The notes beneath the pieces were generated by a model, which worked only from the letters and a program-made list of their open reading frames with translations, was not told the origin of the DNA and did not search any database. The position numbers and the translations under genes were made by a program. Of a stretch of 64,000 nt of DNA, positions 35,065-46,079 are shown piece by piece. The first letter of the stretch is position 1. Each line of letters opens with the position of its first letter. The DNA comes from Sorex araneus (taxonomy: Eukaryota > Chordata > Mammalia > Eulipotyphla > Soricidae). The stretch is from positions 168,454,172-168,518,171 of the forward strand of contig NC_073305.1 in assembly GCF_027595985.1 (NCBI RefSeq), in the 5' to 3' direction.

Positions 35065-36250
35065 AAATGACTCAGCAGTGAAGAATCCTGGCTGGCGGGC
35101 ACAACAACACCGGAGAATGCTCCAGGCCCCAAACCAAGCTGATATCACCAGGGTGCCCCGGATGGAGCAGGTGCAGTCTCCCTGCCTTCTCCAGATGGAA
35201 TCTTGGTGACCATGAGCTTCTACAAGCATGGCTCCAGGTTGTGGGGACCAGGACTATTTCTCTGAACTTTCCCTCATATAGAAAGTGAGCAATGGAAAAT
35301 AGATAATCTAGCATCTGCCCCTAGAAGGTAGGCTTGAATGGTGGTAAGAATATCCGAACAAAATATAATGCCCCAAACTATAGAGAGTATCTGAACAATT
35401 GTCTGCCATAGAGGCAGGCTAAGGACTGAAATGGAAAAGGAGAGGATAATGGGGATATTGGTGGTGGAAAGTTCGCACTGGTGGAAAGATGGGTGATCAA
35501 TCATTGTATTGCTGAATATCAAACATGTGGCTTTTGGTAGAAATGCGTCCAGAAATGCGTCCAGTTTCCGGCGCTGGACCACCTCAGTGGTTTTGTGCCT
35601 TGGCCTGTTTCCACTGGTAGCTCGGTCACCCACCATCTTCCAGAGGTCTTGGGACAGCCATGGAGAGGTCTGCAGTGCTGAGGAACTCCGGGCATCATGG
35701 GATGGGGCGGAGCCAGCCCTTCCCCACTCCTCACCCCTATGAGACCCCGAGTTGCCACCCTTGAATGAGTCCTCTGGCTGCTGATTGAGCTGCTCATAGG
35801 CCATGATCCCAGAGACTCAGAAACAAAGCTCGGAACACAGTGGCTTTCAGCAGAAATCCCTCCAGATTTAATTATTAAAACTTCAGAATTCCAAAGCTGC
35901 GCGGCTGCTATAGCTGCCATGCATCATCTTATGCAATTCATAATCAGCAATAGAAAACAAATTGTCTAATCTTGCCTTTTCAGCAGATCTGAGTGTTGGG
36001 GTAAAATCCCAAATAATAATGGTGGGTTTGTGTCAAAATATTGAATGTAATCAAAATAGAGAGTAATGTGAAATCGTCTGACACACAGGTAGGGGGAGGG
36101 TGTGGGATGGAGGGGCGTGGATACTGGGGTTTTTGGTGGTGGAAAATCTGCACTGGTGAAGGGTTGCATGTTTTATCATTGTATGACCGAGACTTAAACT
36201 GATAACTTTGTAACTGCTCTCATGGTGTTTCAATAAAAAAATAAAAGAAA
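35065..36250 (+). mobile_element. L1-related 3' end, older subfamily, possibly two tandem pieces
   Basis: GGGGATATTGGTGGTGGAAAG at about 35450 and again GGGGTTTTTGGTGGTGGAAAA at about 36125. Each is followed by CACTGGTG.. and ATCATTGTAT.., typical of the L1 3' UTR. The end is CATGGTGTTTCAATAAAAAA. The GC-rich middle (35560-35830) is not shared with the young L1. 35960-36250 matches 54560-54785. Confidence 0.7.
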
Positions 36251-36254
36251 AAAA

Positions 36255-36325
36255 AGAATGATCTCTAAATGCAGTCAGGAGTAAGCAGTGAGCACAGCTA
36301 TATGTGGCCCCCAAACAAAAGTTAA
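36255..36325 (+). mobile_element. Shrew SINE 3' fragment
   Basis: AGTCAGGAGTAAGCAGTGAGC and GTGGCCCCCAAAC form a short-form tail without its head. Confidence 0.6.
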
Positions 36326-37073
36326 CAAATAAAAAATCAACTTAAAACAAAAAAATTACCTAAAATGAAATACAGAGAAAAAGATGAGACTAAGAAACAA
36401 CTGGAAATGTGCATATGATTGTAGACAGAGACTTTAGATTCTACACAGCAGTTGGTACCAAAGAGTTTAACAAAACACAGAACAATAAAAGGTCTGAAAG
36501 ATGACATAGGAGAAAACAAAAATGACCTTGGCCATGTGAAACATTTTAGATATGTCAAAGACACAATCCTTGAAAGAATTGATAACCTTGAATTAAGGAA
36601 CTAATTTGGACAGGATATAAAACTCACCTCTTTAAGCAAAGTGCAGGGTGAGATCTAAGAAAGAGGCTAATCACTGCATACTGATAGGTGGCAGTTTTAA
36701 TGAACAAGTGTACATTCAAGGGCAGCCATAATACAAGTATTTTCCCTTCTCTGCTCATAAGCTTTATATAGCTTCTCGAAACTTCATGAAGAGGGTATAG
36801 CCATGCTCAGTCATGTATGAAATTTAGATAATCTCAGCAACACATTAAAGCACATTTTCTCATGTCTGTATCCTTCTGGAACTGCCCAAGGGGTGAAACT
36901 ATAAAGCACTTTCTAAGAGAAGCAGAACTAAAGCTTCTGATTTGCCGGCATCCAAATTTTGAGTCAATAGGTGATCATAGATTTTGAGTAACTTTCTCCA
37001 AAATTAAGAAAAACCTAATACTTCTGCAAAATAGTCCATAAAAATTGAGAAGACATTGTCAATAGATATGGCA
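36326..37073. other. Intergenic, no gene seen
   Basis: Single-copy-looking DNA. The 75-codon minus frame at 36337-36564 has no recognisable features. Confidence 0.6.
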
Positions 37074-37216
37074 GATGGCAACTGGAGAGATAGTACACGT
37101 AGTAAGATGTTACCTTGTTTGCAGAAGACCTGGCTTCTATTTCTAGCATAAATAGGGTCCCCCAAATACTGCCAGGATCACTGTTGTGCATTGAGCCCCT
37201 GAACACCACTGGCAAA
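37074..37216 (+). mobile_element. Shrew SINE, short form, degenerate
   Basis: GGCAACTGGAGAGATAGTACA head and TAGGGTCCCCCAAATACTGCC. The rest has decayed. Confidence 0.7.
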
Positions 37217-37280
37217 CTTACTCCTCCTCATAAATATTATAGTTGAAACTTTCCAAAGTATAAAAACATGTATATCATTT

Positions 37281-37444
37281 TATGGTTTTTGGGTCACACC
37301 AGCAATGCTCAGGGGCTACTCCTAGTTCTGCACTCAGGAATTACCCCTGGTTGTGCTTGGGGGACTATATGGGATGCTGGGATCGAACTCCATCAGTTAA
37401 ATGTAAGGCAAACACCCTCCCTGCTGGACTATCACCCCGGCCCC
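37281..37444 (-). mobile_element. Shrew SINE, short form
   Basis: Reversed: GGTTTTTGGGTCACACCAGC, GCACTCAGGAATTACCCCTGG and CTATCACCCCGGCCCC. Almost full length. Confidence 0.93.
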
Positions 37445-37644
37445 AGTATACAAAGAAAATTAAACAATAGTATGATAGTAAGAAATCCAATGTTTAAAAT
37501 ATGTGGAAGGTGAATAGATACATAATAAAAGAACAAATGTGAAAATATATGCAAGTGAAAAATAAGCATATGAGAAGATAATTAGTATCTTGGGAAACTG
37601 CAGTAAAACAACTACACACCTATCAAAATAATCAAACTCTTGAG

Positions 37645-37800
37645 CTGAATAGAAGAGTGTAGGATTTAAGGTCCATGTCTCAATCCTAAACGTCCCTCTC
37701 ATCACATATATTCCCATGGATACCACCAGGAGAGAGCCCTGTGTACAGACCCAAGAGTAAAATGTGAGTTCACTAGGTGTGGCACAAAATCCTAAAATAA
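37645..37800 (+). mobile_element. Shrew SINE, short form, degenerate
   Basis: CCACCAGGAGAGAGCCCTG and CTAGGTGTGGCACAAAATCC trace the 3' half. The 5' half is barely recognisable. Confidence 0.5.
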
Positions 37801-37839
37801 CAAATGAAAAATTACAACTCCCTAAATGCTAATTCTAAT

Positions 37840-38200
37840 AGAGATGTGGAGCGCTGAAACTCTTACTTCATGCAATACAAATGCAAGATGGCATAGCCAC
37901 TTTGGAAGATACTTTTGCAGTTTCTCACACAACTAACTGAGCTCTTACTACACAATTCAGTGACTCTATTCCTTGATATTTGCATCCACATGAAATGAAA
38001 ACTTACATCCACAAAAATAATTGAGCACGGATATTCATAGCAGGCTAATTCATAATTGATAAAACCAAGAGTTTGCCTTCAGTGACCATAAAAATTGTCC
38101 TCTAATTAGTCAATAGATTATTATTCAGCACCAAAAATTGAGCTTTAGAAAAAGGTGTGGAGGAATTGTCAACACATAAGCCATATTTTTAAAAGCTATA
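37840..38200 (+). mobile_element. Old L1 ORF2 3' fragment
   Basis: Plus-oriented traces of the L1 ORF2 end, such as GATGGCATAGCCACTTTGGAA, CCTTGATATTTGCATCCACA, ATATTCATAGCAG and a degenerate ATTATTCAGCACC. The frame is broken. Confidence 0.7.
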
Positions 38201-38237
38201 TATGCTAAATTTTATATTTACTTAAAAAGTTTCTTCC

Positions 38238-38392
38238 GTGGCCACAGGGACAGCATAGGGACTAATGCCTTGCACATGGCCAACCCCAGGTTCAACCCCC
38301 AACACAATATGGTTGTCCAAGCATCTTCAGGAGTAAACCCTGAGCACTACTGGGTGTGGTCGCCAAACACCCCCCTCACAAAATAAAAGAAG
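38238..38392 (+). mobile_element. Shrew SINE, short form, old
   Basis: GGCCACAGGGACAGCATAGG head, GGTTCAACCCCCAACACAAT, GAGTAAACCCTGAGCACTAC. Confidence 0.8.
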
Positions 38393-38563
38393 TGTTAGTT
38401 GTGGCTAGACATTTATGTCCATGGAACTGCTTGATAAATCTGCTTTATATTTTAGATTCAAGAGAACTCTCATTCATAATTTTTTGTCTTTTTAAATAGT
38501 GTGGATTAAAAATTGTATTAAGGTATATCAAACATTTATAACATCAGTTATTAATATAAATAC

Positions 38564-38753
38564 ACTGTAGCACTGTAGCATTGTCTTCCTGTTGTTCATC
38601 AATTTGCTCGAGCGGACACTAGTAATGTCTGCATTGTGAAACTTGTTACTGTTCTTAGCGTATCGAATACGCCATGGGTAGCTTGCCAGGCTCTGCCATG
38701 TGGGTGGGATGGTCTCGGTAGCTTGCCAGACTCCCCTAGAGAGACGGAGGAAT
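38564..38753 (-). mobile_element. Shrew SINE, long form, 5'-truncated, with target-site duplication
   Basis: Reversed long form from its CACTGTAGCACTGTAGCA end to GAGACGGAGGAATC. The tRNA head is missing. A 21-bp near-identical repeat flanks it (38543-38563 and 38775-38796), so the truncation occurred at insertion. Confidence 0.9.
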
Positions 38754-39040
38754 CTTTGTATTTATATTTTTTAAATCAGTTATTAAATATAAATACAATA
38801 GTAAATATTTATGTACATAAACACAAAGAAATTTTACTTGAAACAATGAAATCCAAATGCATTGATGATTGTTTACCATACAAAAGGTCACAATTCTATA
38901 ATCAGGAAAAAGACTAACAAAACCAAAAGCACATCTAATACACTACTTATGTACATGTGAAAGCTGGAAATTTCCTCACCAGAGGAACCAAACTAGAGAA
39001 AACAATTTTAAAAATTCTTCTGTCAGAAGTAAAATCATTT

Positions 39041-39200
39041 GGGCCGGGTCAGGCATTTGCCTTGCATGTGGCACATCAGGTTCTATCCCTAGCATCCCGT
39101 ATGGTCCCCGAGCACAGGCAGGAGGAATTCCTGAGTGCAGTGTCAGGAGTAAACCTTGAGCCAATATTGCTGGGTGTGGCCCAAAAAGGCAAAAACAAAA
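39041..39200 (+). mobile_element. Shrew SINE, short form, with target-site duplication
   Basis: Shortened head GGGCCGGGTCAGGCATTTGCC, then the body and tail GGTGTGGCCCAAAAAGG. Flanked by AGTAAAATCATTT on both sides (about 39028-39040 and 39200-39212). Confidence 0.9.
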
Positions 39201-39254
39201 GTAAAATCATTTCATCCTAACCAACAAAAGAAAGAAAATATAAAGTATATACAA

Positions 39255-39395
39255 GAATAAATTTGTATGGAACAGAAGTGACATAAGAACATTGGTGGAA
39301 GGTAGTTGGCACTTTGGTGGAGAGGATGTAGTAACTTTGTACAACAATACCATAAATGTCAACACTGTCATAAAAATGTTATCTAAACTCTAAGT
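39255..39395 (+). mobile_element. L1 3' UTR end, diverged
   Basis: ATTGGTGGAAGGTAGTTGGCA and AACTTTGTACAACAATACC follow the L1 3' UTR pattern. Confidence 0.55.
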
Positions 39396-39571
39396 TAATT
39401 TTTAAAAGAATGACAACACCAGACTTATAGAAATTATCAAGAAATCTAGCATTTATTTCACTATAGTTCAAGAAAACAGTATAATAAACAAGGAAAATAT
39501 CTGAATACATAATGGTATAAGACTCAAATAAATATTATTTTTTATGATTTAAATATCTTTAGAAGATGACT

Positions 39572-39732
39572 GAAGAGCTGGAGCAATAACTCAATGTGCT
39601 GAGCACGCGGTAGCATTGCAAAAGGCCTGGGCTAAATGCCCAGAACTGCATGGTCCCCTTAGCATCAGAGGGAGCAAGCTCCAAGAAATAAGCCTGGTGT
39701 AACCTACAGAACCACTGGGTAGGCACGCCCCC

Positions 39733-39737
<5 letters not shown>
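39572..39737 (+). mobile_element. Shrew SINE, short form, diverged
   Basis: AGAGCTGGAGCAATAACTCA head, GGTCCCCTTAGCATCAGAGGG, and a tail GGCACGCCCCCAACA that runs directly into the CA microsatellite. Confidence 0.82.

Positions 39738-39782
<45 letters not shown>
39738..39782. repeat. (CA)n microsatellite
   Basis: About 22 CA units at the tail of a SINE. Confidence 0.97.
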
Positions 39783-39784
<2 letters not shown>

Positions 39785-40175
39785 GAGTAAATACAAGTAA
39801 TAAAAAAATACTTGAGAATTGTAACAAATAAGTGAAATGTATAATAATAATAATAACGACATAAGCACAGGGTGAGTGGGAATGCAAGCTCAGTTTTTTA
39901 AGGTACTTTTCTATAATGTGAAATGACATATGCTGGGAAATATTGACTAGGATAATTAGGTTTCGTCAATTGATAGCGGCAGTATCTACCCATTTGACTA
40001 AGAAACAAATTTTGATCATGATTGTTTTTTTAAAATACCAAGTTATAGACATAGAAAATTGTCTGTCACTCGCCAAGCATATCATAAATGCTCTGTATGA
40101 AACAAAATAGTCTCTTGATTTTTTAAAATAATATGACATGGAGTTATTGAAGTCAACAGATCTAAAAGAAACATG
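39783..40175. other. Intergenic, no gene seen
   Basis: AT-rich, with a short (ATA)n run near 39842. No coding signal. Confidence 0.6.
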
Positions 40176-40350
40176 AGGGGACTGGAACAATAGCACAGCG
40201 GGGAGGGTGTTTGTTTTGCACGTGGTCAACCCAGATTCAATCCCCAGCATCCCATATGGTCCCCTGAGCACCACCAGGGGTAATTCCTGAGTGAAGAGCC
40301 AGGGGTAACCTCTGAGCATCTCTGGGTATGACCCCCAAATTTAAAAAAAA
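40176..40350 (+). mobile_element. Shrew SINE, short form, complete
   Basis: GGGGACTGGAACAATAGCACA head, CCATATGGTCCCCTGAGCACC, tail GGTATGACCCCC and A-run. Flanks AAGAAACATGAGG / AAGAAATGAGG suggest a decayed target duplication. Confidence 0.92.
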
Positions 40351-41044
40351 AGAAATGAGGTACTGTGAGCACTAATTTTGGGGGTGACCTTAAGGAAAAT
40401 ATTAAATCCTCTTTCAGAAGCAGACAGTACATGAAATTGTCTTATAAAACACTCTTTGTATGGAAACATACTTCCTAATTTTACTTGGGACTTGGCTAGT
40501 TAACAAGCAATAGACACACCATATATGGTTGATAGACAAAATAAACTACAAGATCAGAGAAAATACAAAGAATTACAATCAGGCAGAATAAACAGAATTC
40601 ACCTTTAATGCAAAGAAAATTTCAAAGAATAAAATCTTATTTTAAGAATATGGTATTCGGTCATCTTATTCCAGGAAGAAAGCAAATAATGGTTAGCTTT
40701 TGATCTGGTAAAGAAGCTCTACATAAATGTATTTTCCAAACAGGAAAACTCTAAGAAATGTGACTAAACTGAATGATGAAAAATACCTCATGCTCTAAAG
40801 AAAGCAGAAAATTAGGCATAAAATTGAAGTTGAAGGAGCCGAGGGTGATAGGACGACTTTTAGAATGACAGCATAAAAATTACTACAGGCATTCTTCCCA
40901 TTGGGGGGAAAAAAAGCTTATAAATGGTGAGAATTATAAATAACTTTAAAACAATTTAATGCCTCAAGAAATTATCCACACTGTTTACAGCAATTAAATA
41001 AATATTCAACAATATTTACTAAATCTCAGTAAAATAGTCAGTCA
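40351..41044. other. Intergenic, no gene seen
   Basis: AT-rich. No repeat signature was recognised. Confidence 0.6.
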
Positions 41045-41935
41045 GTTTTGAGTCTGAGACTTGGTGCTTGTTATTTGAGCTCCAGTTTAAGACTTCTATC
41101 ATGCACATTGCCAGACAGCATGACAAAAGTCCTCCCTTATAAGGGCACAGCCAGGAAAACAGGACTGCCTCTCCCCAAGATCCCAGACAATTATTATGGT
41201 AACCCCTGCCCCCCACCAAATCAGAGACAGGCCAATTCTCTATTTTTATTCTCCTCAACTCCACCCTGTATTCCAGAGAAAAGCAGTTGTGTAGTCTGGG
41301 TGTATCTCACATATCCAAGCGCCACTAGTCGGGGAGAAATTATACACTCAGAGCATCGGGCCATGAATTATTGGGCCTTGAGCATCCTGAAAGCAGCCAT
41401 TATAGGACAGACCGTACTGTGTGCAGTAAGCCAATGAGATCAGACTCTGCCATGTCTGCACATCACCTTGCTCACGAAACAGGAATATCATCAAAGAAAA
41501 TAAATCAATATTCCTGCTCTCAGAACTAAAGAAGCAGAAGAGGTTTTATCCAGAGAGAAGACAGGCTGCAATCAAAAAGAATCTCCTAAGAGAACTGACC
41601 ATACTGAGAAGAGTGGAAATCCAAGTGAAAATGGAAAGTATCCTGCTAAGAAACATCTGTCAGAAGAAAGAGGATGGACAAAGAGTAATCCCTAATATGT
41701 GGCACATAAAGAAACATAGTAAGGGAACAACAAAAGGCCAGAGACTACAGAACCTAAGAACTGGTCTACAGAACTGACCTCACTTCAGTGGACAAAGTAA
41801 TACTGGGTTGAGCTTTGGGACAATCTGGTGGAGGGGTTAGTTTTGGAACATTGTATGCATGAAAGCTTATCATTAACAGTCTTATAAATCATGGTGGCTA
41901 AAAGCAATACAAAATAAAATAAAATTTAAAAACAA
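41045..41935 (+). mobile_element. Probable L1-related 3' end, another subfamily
   Basis: The last ~150 bp (GGGACAATCTGGTGGAGGGG.. GAACATTGTATGCATGAAAGC.. AAATAAAATAAAATTT) follow the L1 3' UTR and tail pattern. The upstream ~700 bp is non-AT-rich with a 129-codon open frame (41048-41437) that matches nothing I know. Assigned to the element by continuity only. Confidence 0.5.
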
Positions 41936-41939
41936 GTGT

Positions 41940-42340
41940 GATGATGATGGCCATCAACTCAAATGAGGCTGATATATATATATATATACTCTCATATATA
42001 TACTCTCACATATTTTTATATGTGAGAGTAACAACAATTAAGTTGCAACCCAACTAGAAGATTACAAGAACAGAGAGGAGTAACATTTTGCAAGGTACAA
42101 AGTACTATGGCTATTGCAAACCATAATATCCAAAAGGAGAGAGAGAGAGAGAGTAAAAGGGAATGTGCCTGCCACAGAGGCAGGGGGAGAATGTGGGGGG
42201 AGAGGGATATTGGGAACAGTGGTGGAGAATGGGCACTGGTGAAGGGATAGGTATTCAATCATTGTATGACTGAAATATAATCACGAAATCTTATAAGTCT
42301 GTAACTGTATCTCATGGTGATTCATTAAAAGTTAAAATAA
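41940..42340 (+). mobile_element. L1 3' UTR, with (TA)n and (GA)n
   Basis: ATTGCAAACCATAATATCCAA, GA run (42138-42153), GTGCCTGCCACAGAGGCAGG, AATGGGCACTGGTGAAGGGA and a CTCATGGTGATTCATTAAAAG end. (TA)n at 41972-41987. A SINE follows its tail immediately. Confidence 0.9.
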
Positions 42341-42344
42341 ATTA

Positions 42345-42512
42345 GGGGCTGGAACAATAGCACAGCGGTTAAGGCATTTGCCTTGCACGCAGCTGACCCA
42401 GGTTTGATATCCAGCATCCCATATGGTCCCCCGAGCACCACCAGGAGTGATTCCTGAGTGCAGAGCCAGGAGTAACCCCTGAGCATCACTGGGTGTAACC
42501 AAAAAAGCAAAA
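42345..42512 (+). mobile_element. Shrew SINE, short form, complete
   Basis: GGGGCTGGAACAATAGCACAG head, CATATGGTCCCCCGAGCACC, GGTGTAACC. Inserted at the A-tail of the preceding L1. Confidence 0.95.
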
Positions 42513-42559
42513 TTTACAATAAAATAATAAAATTAAATTAATTAAAATTAAAGAAAAAA

Positions 42560-43324
42560 CAAAAAAATGAAAAAGAAAGTGAAGTGTAGGAAAACACTGG
42601 GTTTGTCCTTTCAGCCTTGCCGGCAGGGAACTTAGTTTACCTTAAAGCAATGTCCTTTCTATATGGACACAGGAAGACAGTTAATATTATACTTTGTAAC
42701 TTGAGAGCTGATTGACACCAATAATATTTACTCCTGGGCATCTGCTTTCTCAACTCAGTTGCCCTTAGTTCCTAGCATCCCAAAAGCAGGGTTCCAATGA
42801 GGGATGGAATGGACCCAGGGCAAGCTGTGAGCTACCCTGGCATCAAAATGGGCCAGGCCAAAGCACCACAATAGTCAACTCTAAGTTGAGAGCATGGTCA
42901 TAGACAAATGCTGTCATAATACAAAAGTAATGACGAGACTAGAAGCCTGCTAAGGTTAGGAAGACTAACCTGACCTGAGGACTGTGGTCTGGAATATATA
43001 GTGAATGTCCTCAGAAAGAACCAAACTTTAAGTTTGATATATCTCTTACAGTGCTCATACAGAATGACATTGCTAGAAATATTAGAAGTAGATTTACTAC
43101 AACTAATTATGGCAGATTACTAGCTGAAGAAAGAAGAAAGTGACACACCTTGGATGGGATCCCACCCTTGAGCAGATCTCCTAGTAATCTGGAGTAATCT
43201 CCTTAGATGAGATTTTGTTAATCTGGAGGAGTGGTCTTACCCCTCTTCGTTGATTTGTTAATGTTCAATCCACCTTTATGTCAAACTCTATGTGATTGCT
43301 ATATAAACTAAGACTGTAAGAGAA
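42560..43324 (+). other. Possible LTR-like / promoter segment upstream of GA-rich repeat copy 2
   Basis: No coding potential. A good TATA motif, TATATAAA at 43300-43307, lies ~20-30 bp before the point where the GA-rich repeat begins, which would suit a transcription start there. Whether this block belongs to the same element cannot be tested, because the other two copies are cut at or after that point. Confidence 0.35.
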
Positions 43325-43800
43325 GTGGGGGAGGAGAAGACACAGAAGCAGAGCACAGAGCTAAAGAGAATCGGTGAGTCACTGGGGCCAGAAGCAGGGG
43401 AAAGAAAGAGCACAGAGAAAGTGAGGCAGAGTCAGAAGTAAGAGTCAGAGTTAGAAGTGAGAGTGAGAAGGGCTCTAGAGAGAGAAGCAGAAGGACTCTG
43501 GAGAGAGAGAGATCAGAAGAAGAGAGATCAGAAGAGACCAGATGAGAGACGACAGACAGAGAGAGGTCGGAAGAGACCAGAGGAGAGATGACAGAGACAG
43601 AGTCAGAGATAGAGAGACAGACAGAAGAGAGCAAAGTGGCACACACAGAAGCAGAGCACAAGGAGAAGCCATCCTGATCCGGCCCATACACAGCAGCTCG
43701 AGAGCACTGAACGCAAGAGTCGAGAGAGATGGAGAGAGCACCTCTCTGAGAGCCCACAAACAACACACACACACACACACACACACATACACACACATAC
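43325..43800 (+). mobile_element. GA-rich interspersed repeat, copy 2 (longest)
   Basis: GGGGGAGGAGAAGACACAGA start, a CACTGGGGCCAGAAGCAGGG segment, GA-rich body, the conserved core GCCATCCTGATCCGGCCCAT..CACAGCAGCTCGAGAGCACTG, then GAGAGCCCACAAACAAC and a (CA)n tail (43760-43800). It shares order and orientation of blocks with copies 1 and 3. The long pyrimidine-strand open frames are not coding. Confidence 0.65.
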
Positions 43801-43847
43801 ACCATCCTTTTCCAAATGCACGAATTTGTATTTATTTTTTTTTGGTT

Positions 43848-44065
43848 GGGGCCAGAGTGATAGTACAGAAATGGTCCCTGAATGCAGAATCACTTGTATC
43901 GCTTGTCATCCTGTTGCTCATTGATTTGCTCAAGCAGGCGCCACTAACATCTCCATCCATCCCTATCGTGTGCTAGTGTAGCCCAATGGCATCTGCTTGC
44001 TTCAGGAATATGAAAAACCTCAAACCATTAGTTCAGATCTTGACAAAGAAGTCTGACTATCTCAT
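43848..44065 (-). mobile_element. Shrew SINE-derived variant (reverse), preceded by a short-form scrap
   Basis: 43848-43895 is a plus-strand scrap (GGGGCCAGAGTGATAGTACAG). 43896-44065 is the reverse complement of the variant at 664-880, including TGCTAGTGTAGCCCAATGGC. Confidence 0.65.
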
Positions 44066-44167
44066 ATATGGGTGGCCAGGAATAAGTGCAGAAAATTGGA
44101 AGATGTGACCCCAAAACCAAAACAAACAAATAAAAATTATTATTGATTGAAAAAAAGTACTATGATA

Positions 44168-44358
44168 GGAAGGAGAGGGGATGGGAAGGGAAGGGAAGGG
44201 AAGGGAAGGGAAGGGAAGGGAAGGGAAGGGAAGGGAAGGGAAGGGAAGGGAAGGGAAGGGAAGGGAAGGGAAGGGAAGGGAAGGAAAGGGAAGGGAAGGG
44301 AAGGGAGGGAAGGGAAGGGGAAGGGATGGGAGGAAAAGAGAGGGGAGGGGAGGGAGAA
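44168..44358. repeat. (GGGAA)n pentanucleotide array
   Basis: About 28-35 GGGAA units, increasingly irregular after 44280. Pure purine on the plus strand. All open frames across it are artefacts. Confidence 0.97.
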
Positions 44359-44561
44359 AAGACTAGCCTTCCTAATGTTGAAACAAATGTCAAAGAGGAA
44401 TATGCAATGACTGCTCTTGAGAGGGTTTGAGTTTAAGTGGGTCACACTGTACGAACAATATTTGCTCCTAAAGTGTCATTAGAGCAATAGAAATATAAAC
44501 CAGCAATTAATTTGATAAAGACAAATGCTGAGTCTTATACCTACAGAAAGGCTCATCTTTT

Positions 44562-44735
44562 CAGGGGGGAGAGATGGGGGGACACCTTGCTGTATTCAAA
44601 GTGTGCTCCTGATTCTGCACTCAGGGATCATTTCTGATGGAGTTTTGGGACAATATGCAGTGCATGGAATAAAACCAGATTTGTCTGCATACACAGCAAG
44701 TGCCTTACCTGCTATACTAGCTTTCTGGCCCCAAG
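44562..44735 (-). mobile_element. Shrew SINE, short form, diverged
   Basis: Reversed: TCTGCACTCAGGGATCATTTC, GGAATAAAACCAGATTTGTC, ACTAGCTTTCTGGCCCC. Confidence 0.8.
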
Positions 44736-44786
44736 AACCATCTTAATAGAAAATCTGGGGATGAGTCAAAGACAGTACTGCTAAGG

Positions 44787-44916
44787 GAGCTGGAGTGACA
44801 GCACAGTGGGTAGGGCGTTTGCCTTGCATGCAGCCAACCTGGGTTCAATTCCCAGCATCCCATTTGGTCCCCTGAGCACCTCCAGGAGTAATTCCTGAGT
44901 GCAGAGCCAGGAGTAA
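44787..44916 (+). mobile_element. Shrew SINE, short form, 3'-truncated
   Basis: GGGAGCTGGAGTGACAGCACAG through GCAGAGCCAGGAGTAAT. The last ~40 bp are replaced by the following L1 tail. Confidence 0.92.
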
Positions 44917-44924
44917 TAATGTAA

Positions 44925-45035
44925 TAATATACAATAATGTTGCATAAATGAAACCTGATCATGAACAGCTTTGTAACTGTTCTGTTTGTAACCGAATCTC
45001 ATGGTGATTCAATAATAAAGAATAACAATAAAAAG
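44925..45035 (+). mobile_element. L1 3' terminus
   Basis: GAAACCTGATCATGAACAGC and CTCATGGTGATTCAATAATAAAG: the last ~110 bp of an L1. Confidence 0.85.
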
Positions 45036-45472
45036 AGTACACAAATATTCAAATATTTGTTCTTCCTCCTATCATTTCTAAAAAGCAATGACATAGCCTG
45101 CTGTGATTTGTCCTGTAGAACCTAGCAGTGGATCTTACTAGCAGTGGCCTTACTATTCCACCTTCTCTCCCACCCACGTGTTACCACCCATGGAAGCTTG
45201 GATGAACATGAACATGAGTTTAATATTTCTAAAGGAATCAGAATATTAACCTGGTAAACATTTATTACAAAATAAAGGAGAAAAATTAAAATAATATTGC
45301 TATGAAGCATACAAAAAGAAAAAATAATATCACACAAATTTGCCAATATCAATATTAGCAAAAATATATAATTATTAAACAATTAAATGAAAATGAATGT
45401 GTTGTCAAAGCTGTTACTTTTCAGTAAAGGATTTAACTCAGACATGTGAGGTTCTGCGTTAGATTCTTGGTA

Positions 45473-45474
<2 letters not shown>
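45036..45474. other. Intergenic, no gene seen
   Basis: AT-rich. No repeat signature was recognised. Confidence 0.6.

Positions 45475-45503
<29 letters not shown>
45475..45503. repeat. (AC)n microsatellite
   Basis: About 14 AC units. Confidence 0.97.
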
Positions 45504-45504
<1 letters not shown>

Positions 45505-45506
<2 letters not shown>

Positions 45507-45925
45507 CACTACATGTCATTAAACTGGATTGCAAATAAAGAAAAAGAACCTAACTTTGCACATTACCAGCTTGATATTCAAAGATTGAGGGGAGCAGCAA
45601 TAAGAAGTGAATGGGAAGTGATGGGGTAAAGGGTAGCAGGGGTCAAGGGCCCCTGATACATCAGTGGTCCAGAGAAATAATGTGTCTATAAATCCAAACC
45701 ACAGAGTCAACACTGAAAGCAGGAGATCCAAACCACAGAACCAAATGTAAAAATTTGTCTGTCAAGCTAGCAGACTTTCTTGGGGCAGGGAAGTGGGGAA
45801 CACTAGTGGAAGGAAGTTCACACTGGTGTTGGGACTTGTTCTGGAACATAGTGTGCCTAAAACTCAATTATGAATGAATTTGTAAATGAGGGTGTCTCCA
45901 TTTAAAAGATTAATAAAACATTAGT
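45505..45925 (+). mobile_element. L1 3' UTR end, diverged
   Basis: AGTTCACACTGGTGTTGGGAC, CTAAAACTCAATTATGAATG and the TTAATAAAACATT end fit the L1 3' UTR. The start is uncertain. Confidence 0.55.
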
Positions 45926-45984
45926 TTGGGAGGCACATTTCAGTCATGGAAATTTTTCTGAATTTCAACCTGAGAAGTGTACTC

Positions 45985-45987
<3 letters not shown>

Positions 45988-46052
<65 letters not shown>
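45988..46052. repeat. (TC)n microsatellite
   Basis: About 31 TC units, followed by CCCCCTCCCCCTCTC. Confidence 0.97.
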
Positions 46053-46055
<3 letters not shown>

Positions 46056-46079
46056 CCTCCCCCTCTCTTCTCTCTCAAC

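Noticed and set aside
35274..35804. 176-codon minus-strand open frame
   Set aside because: Runs antisense through an L1-type 3' UTR. No recognisable protein.
41048..41437. 129-codon plus-strand open frame
   Set aside because: Lies in a probable L1-related block. No domain, start context or similarity that I can recognise.
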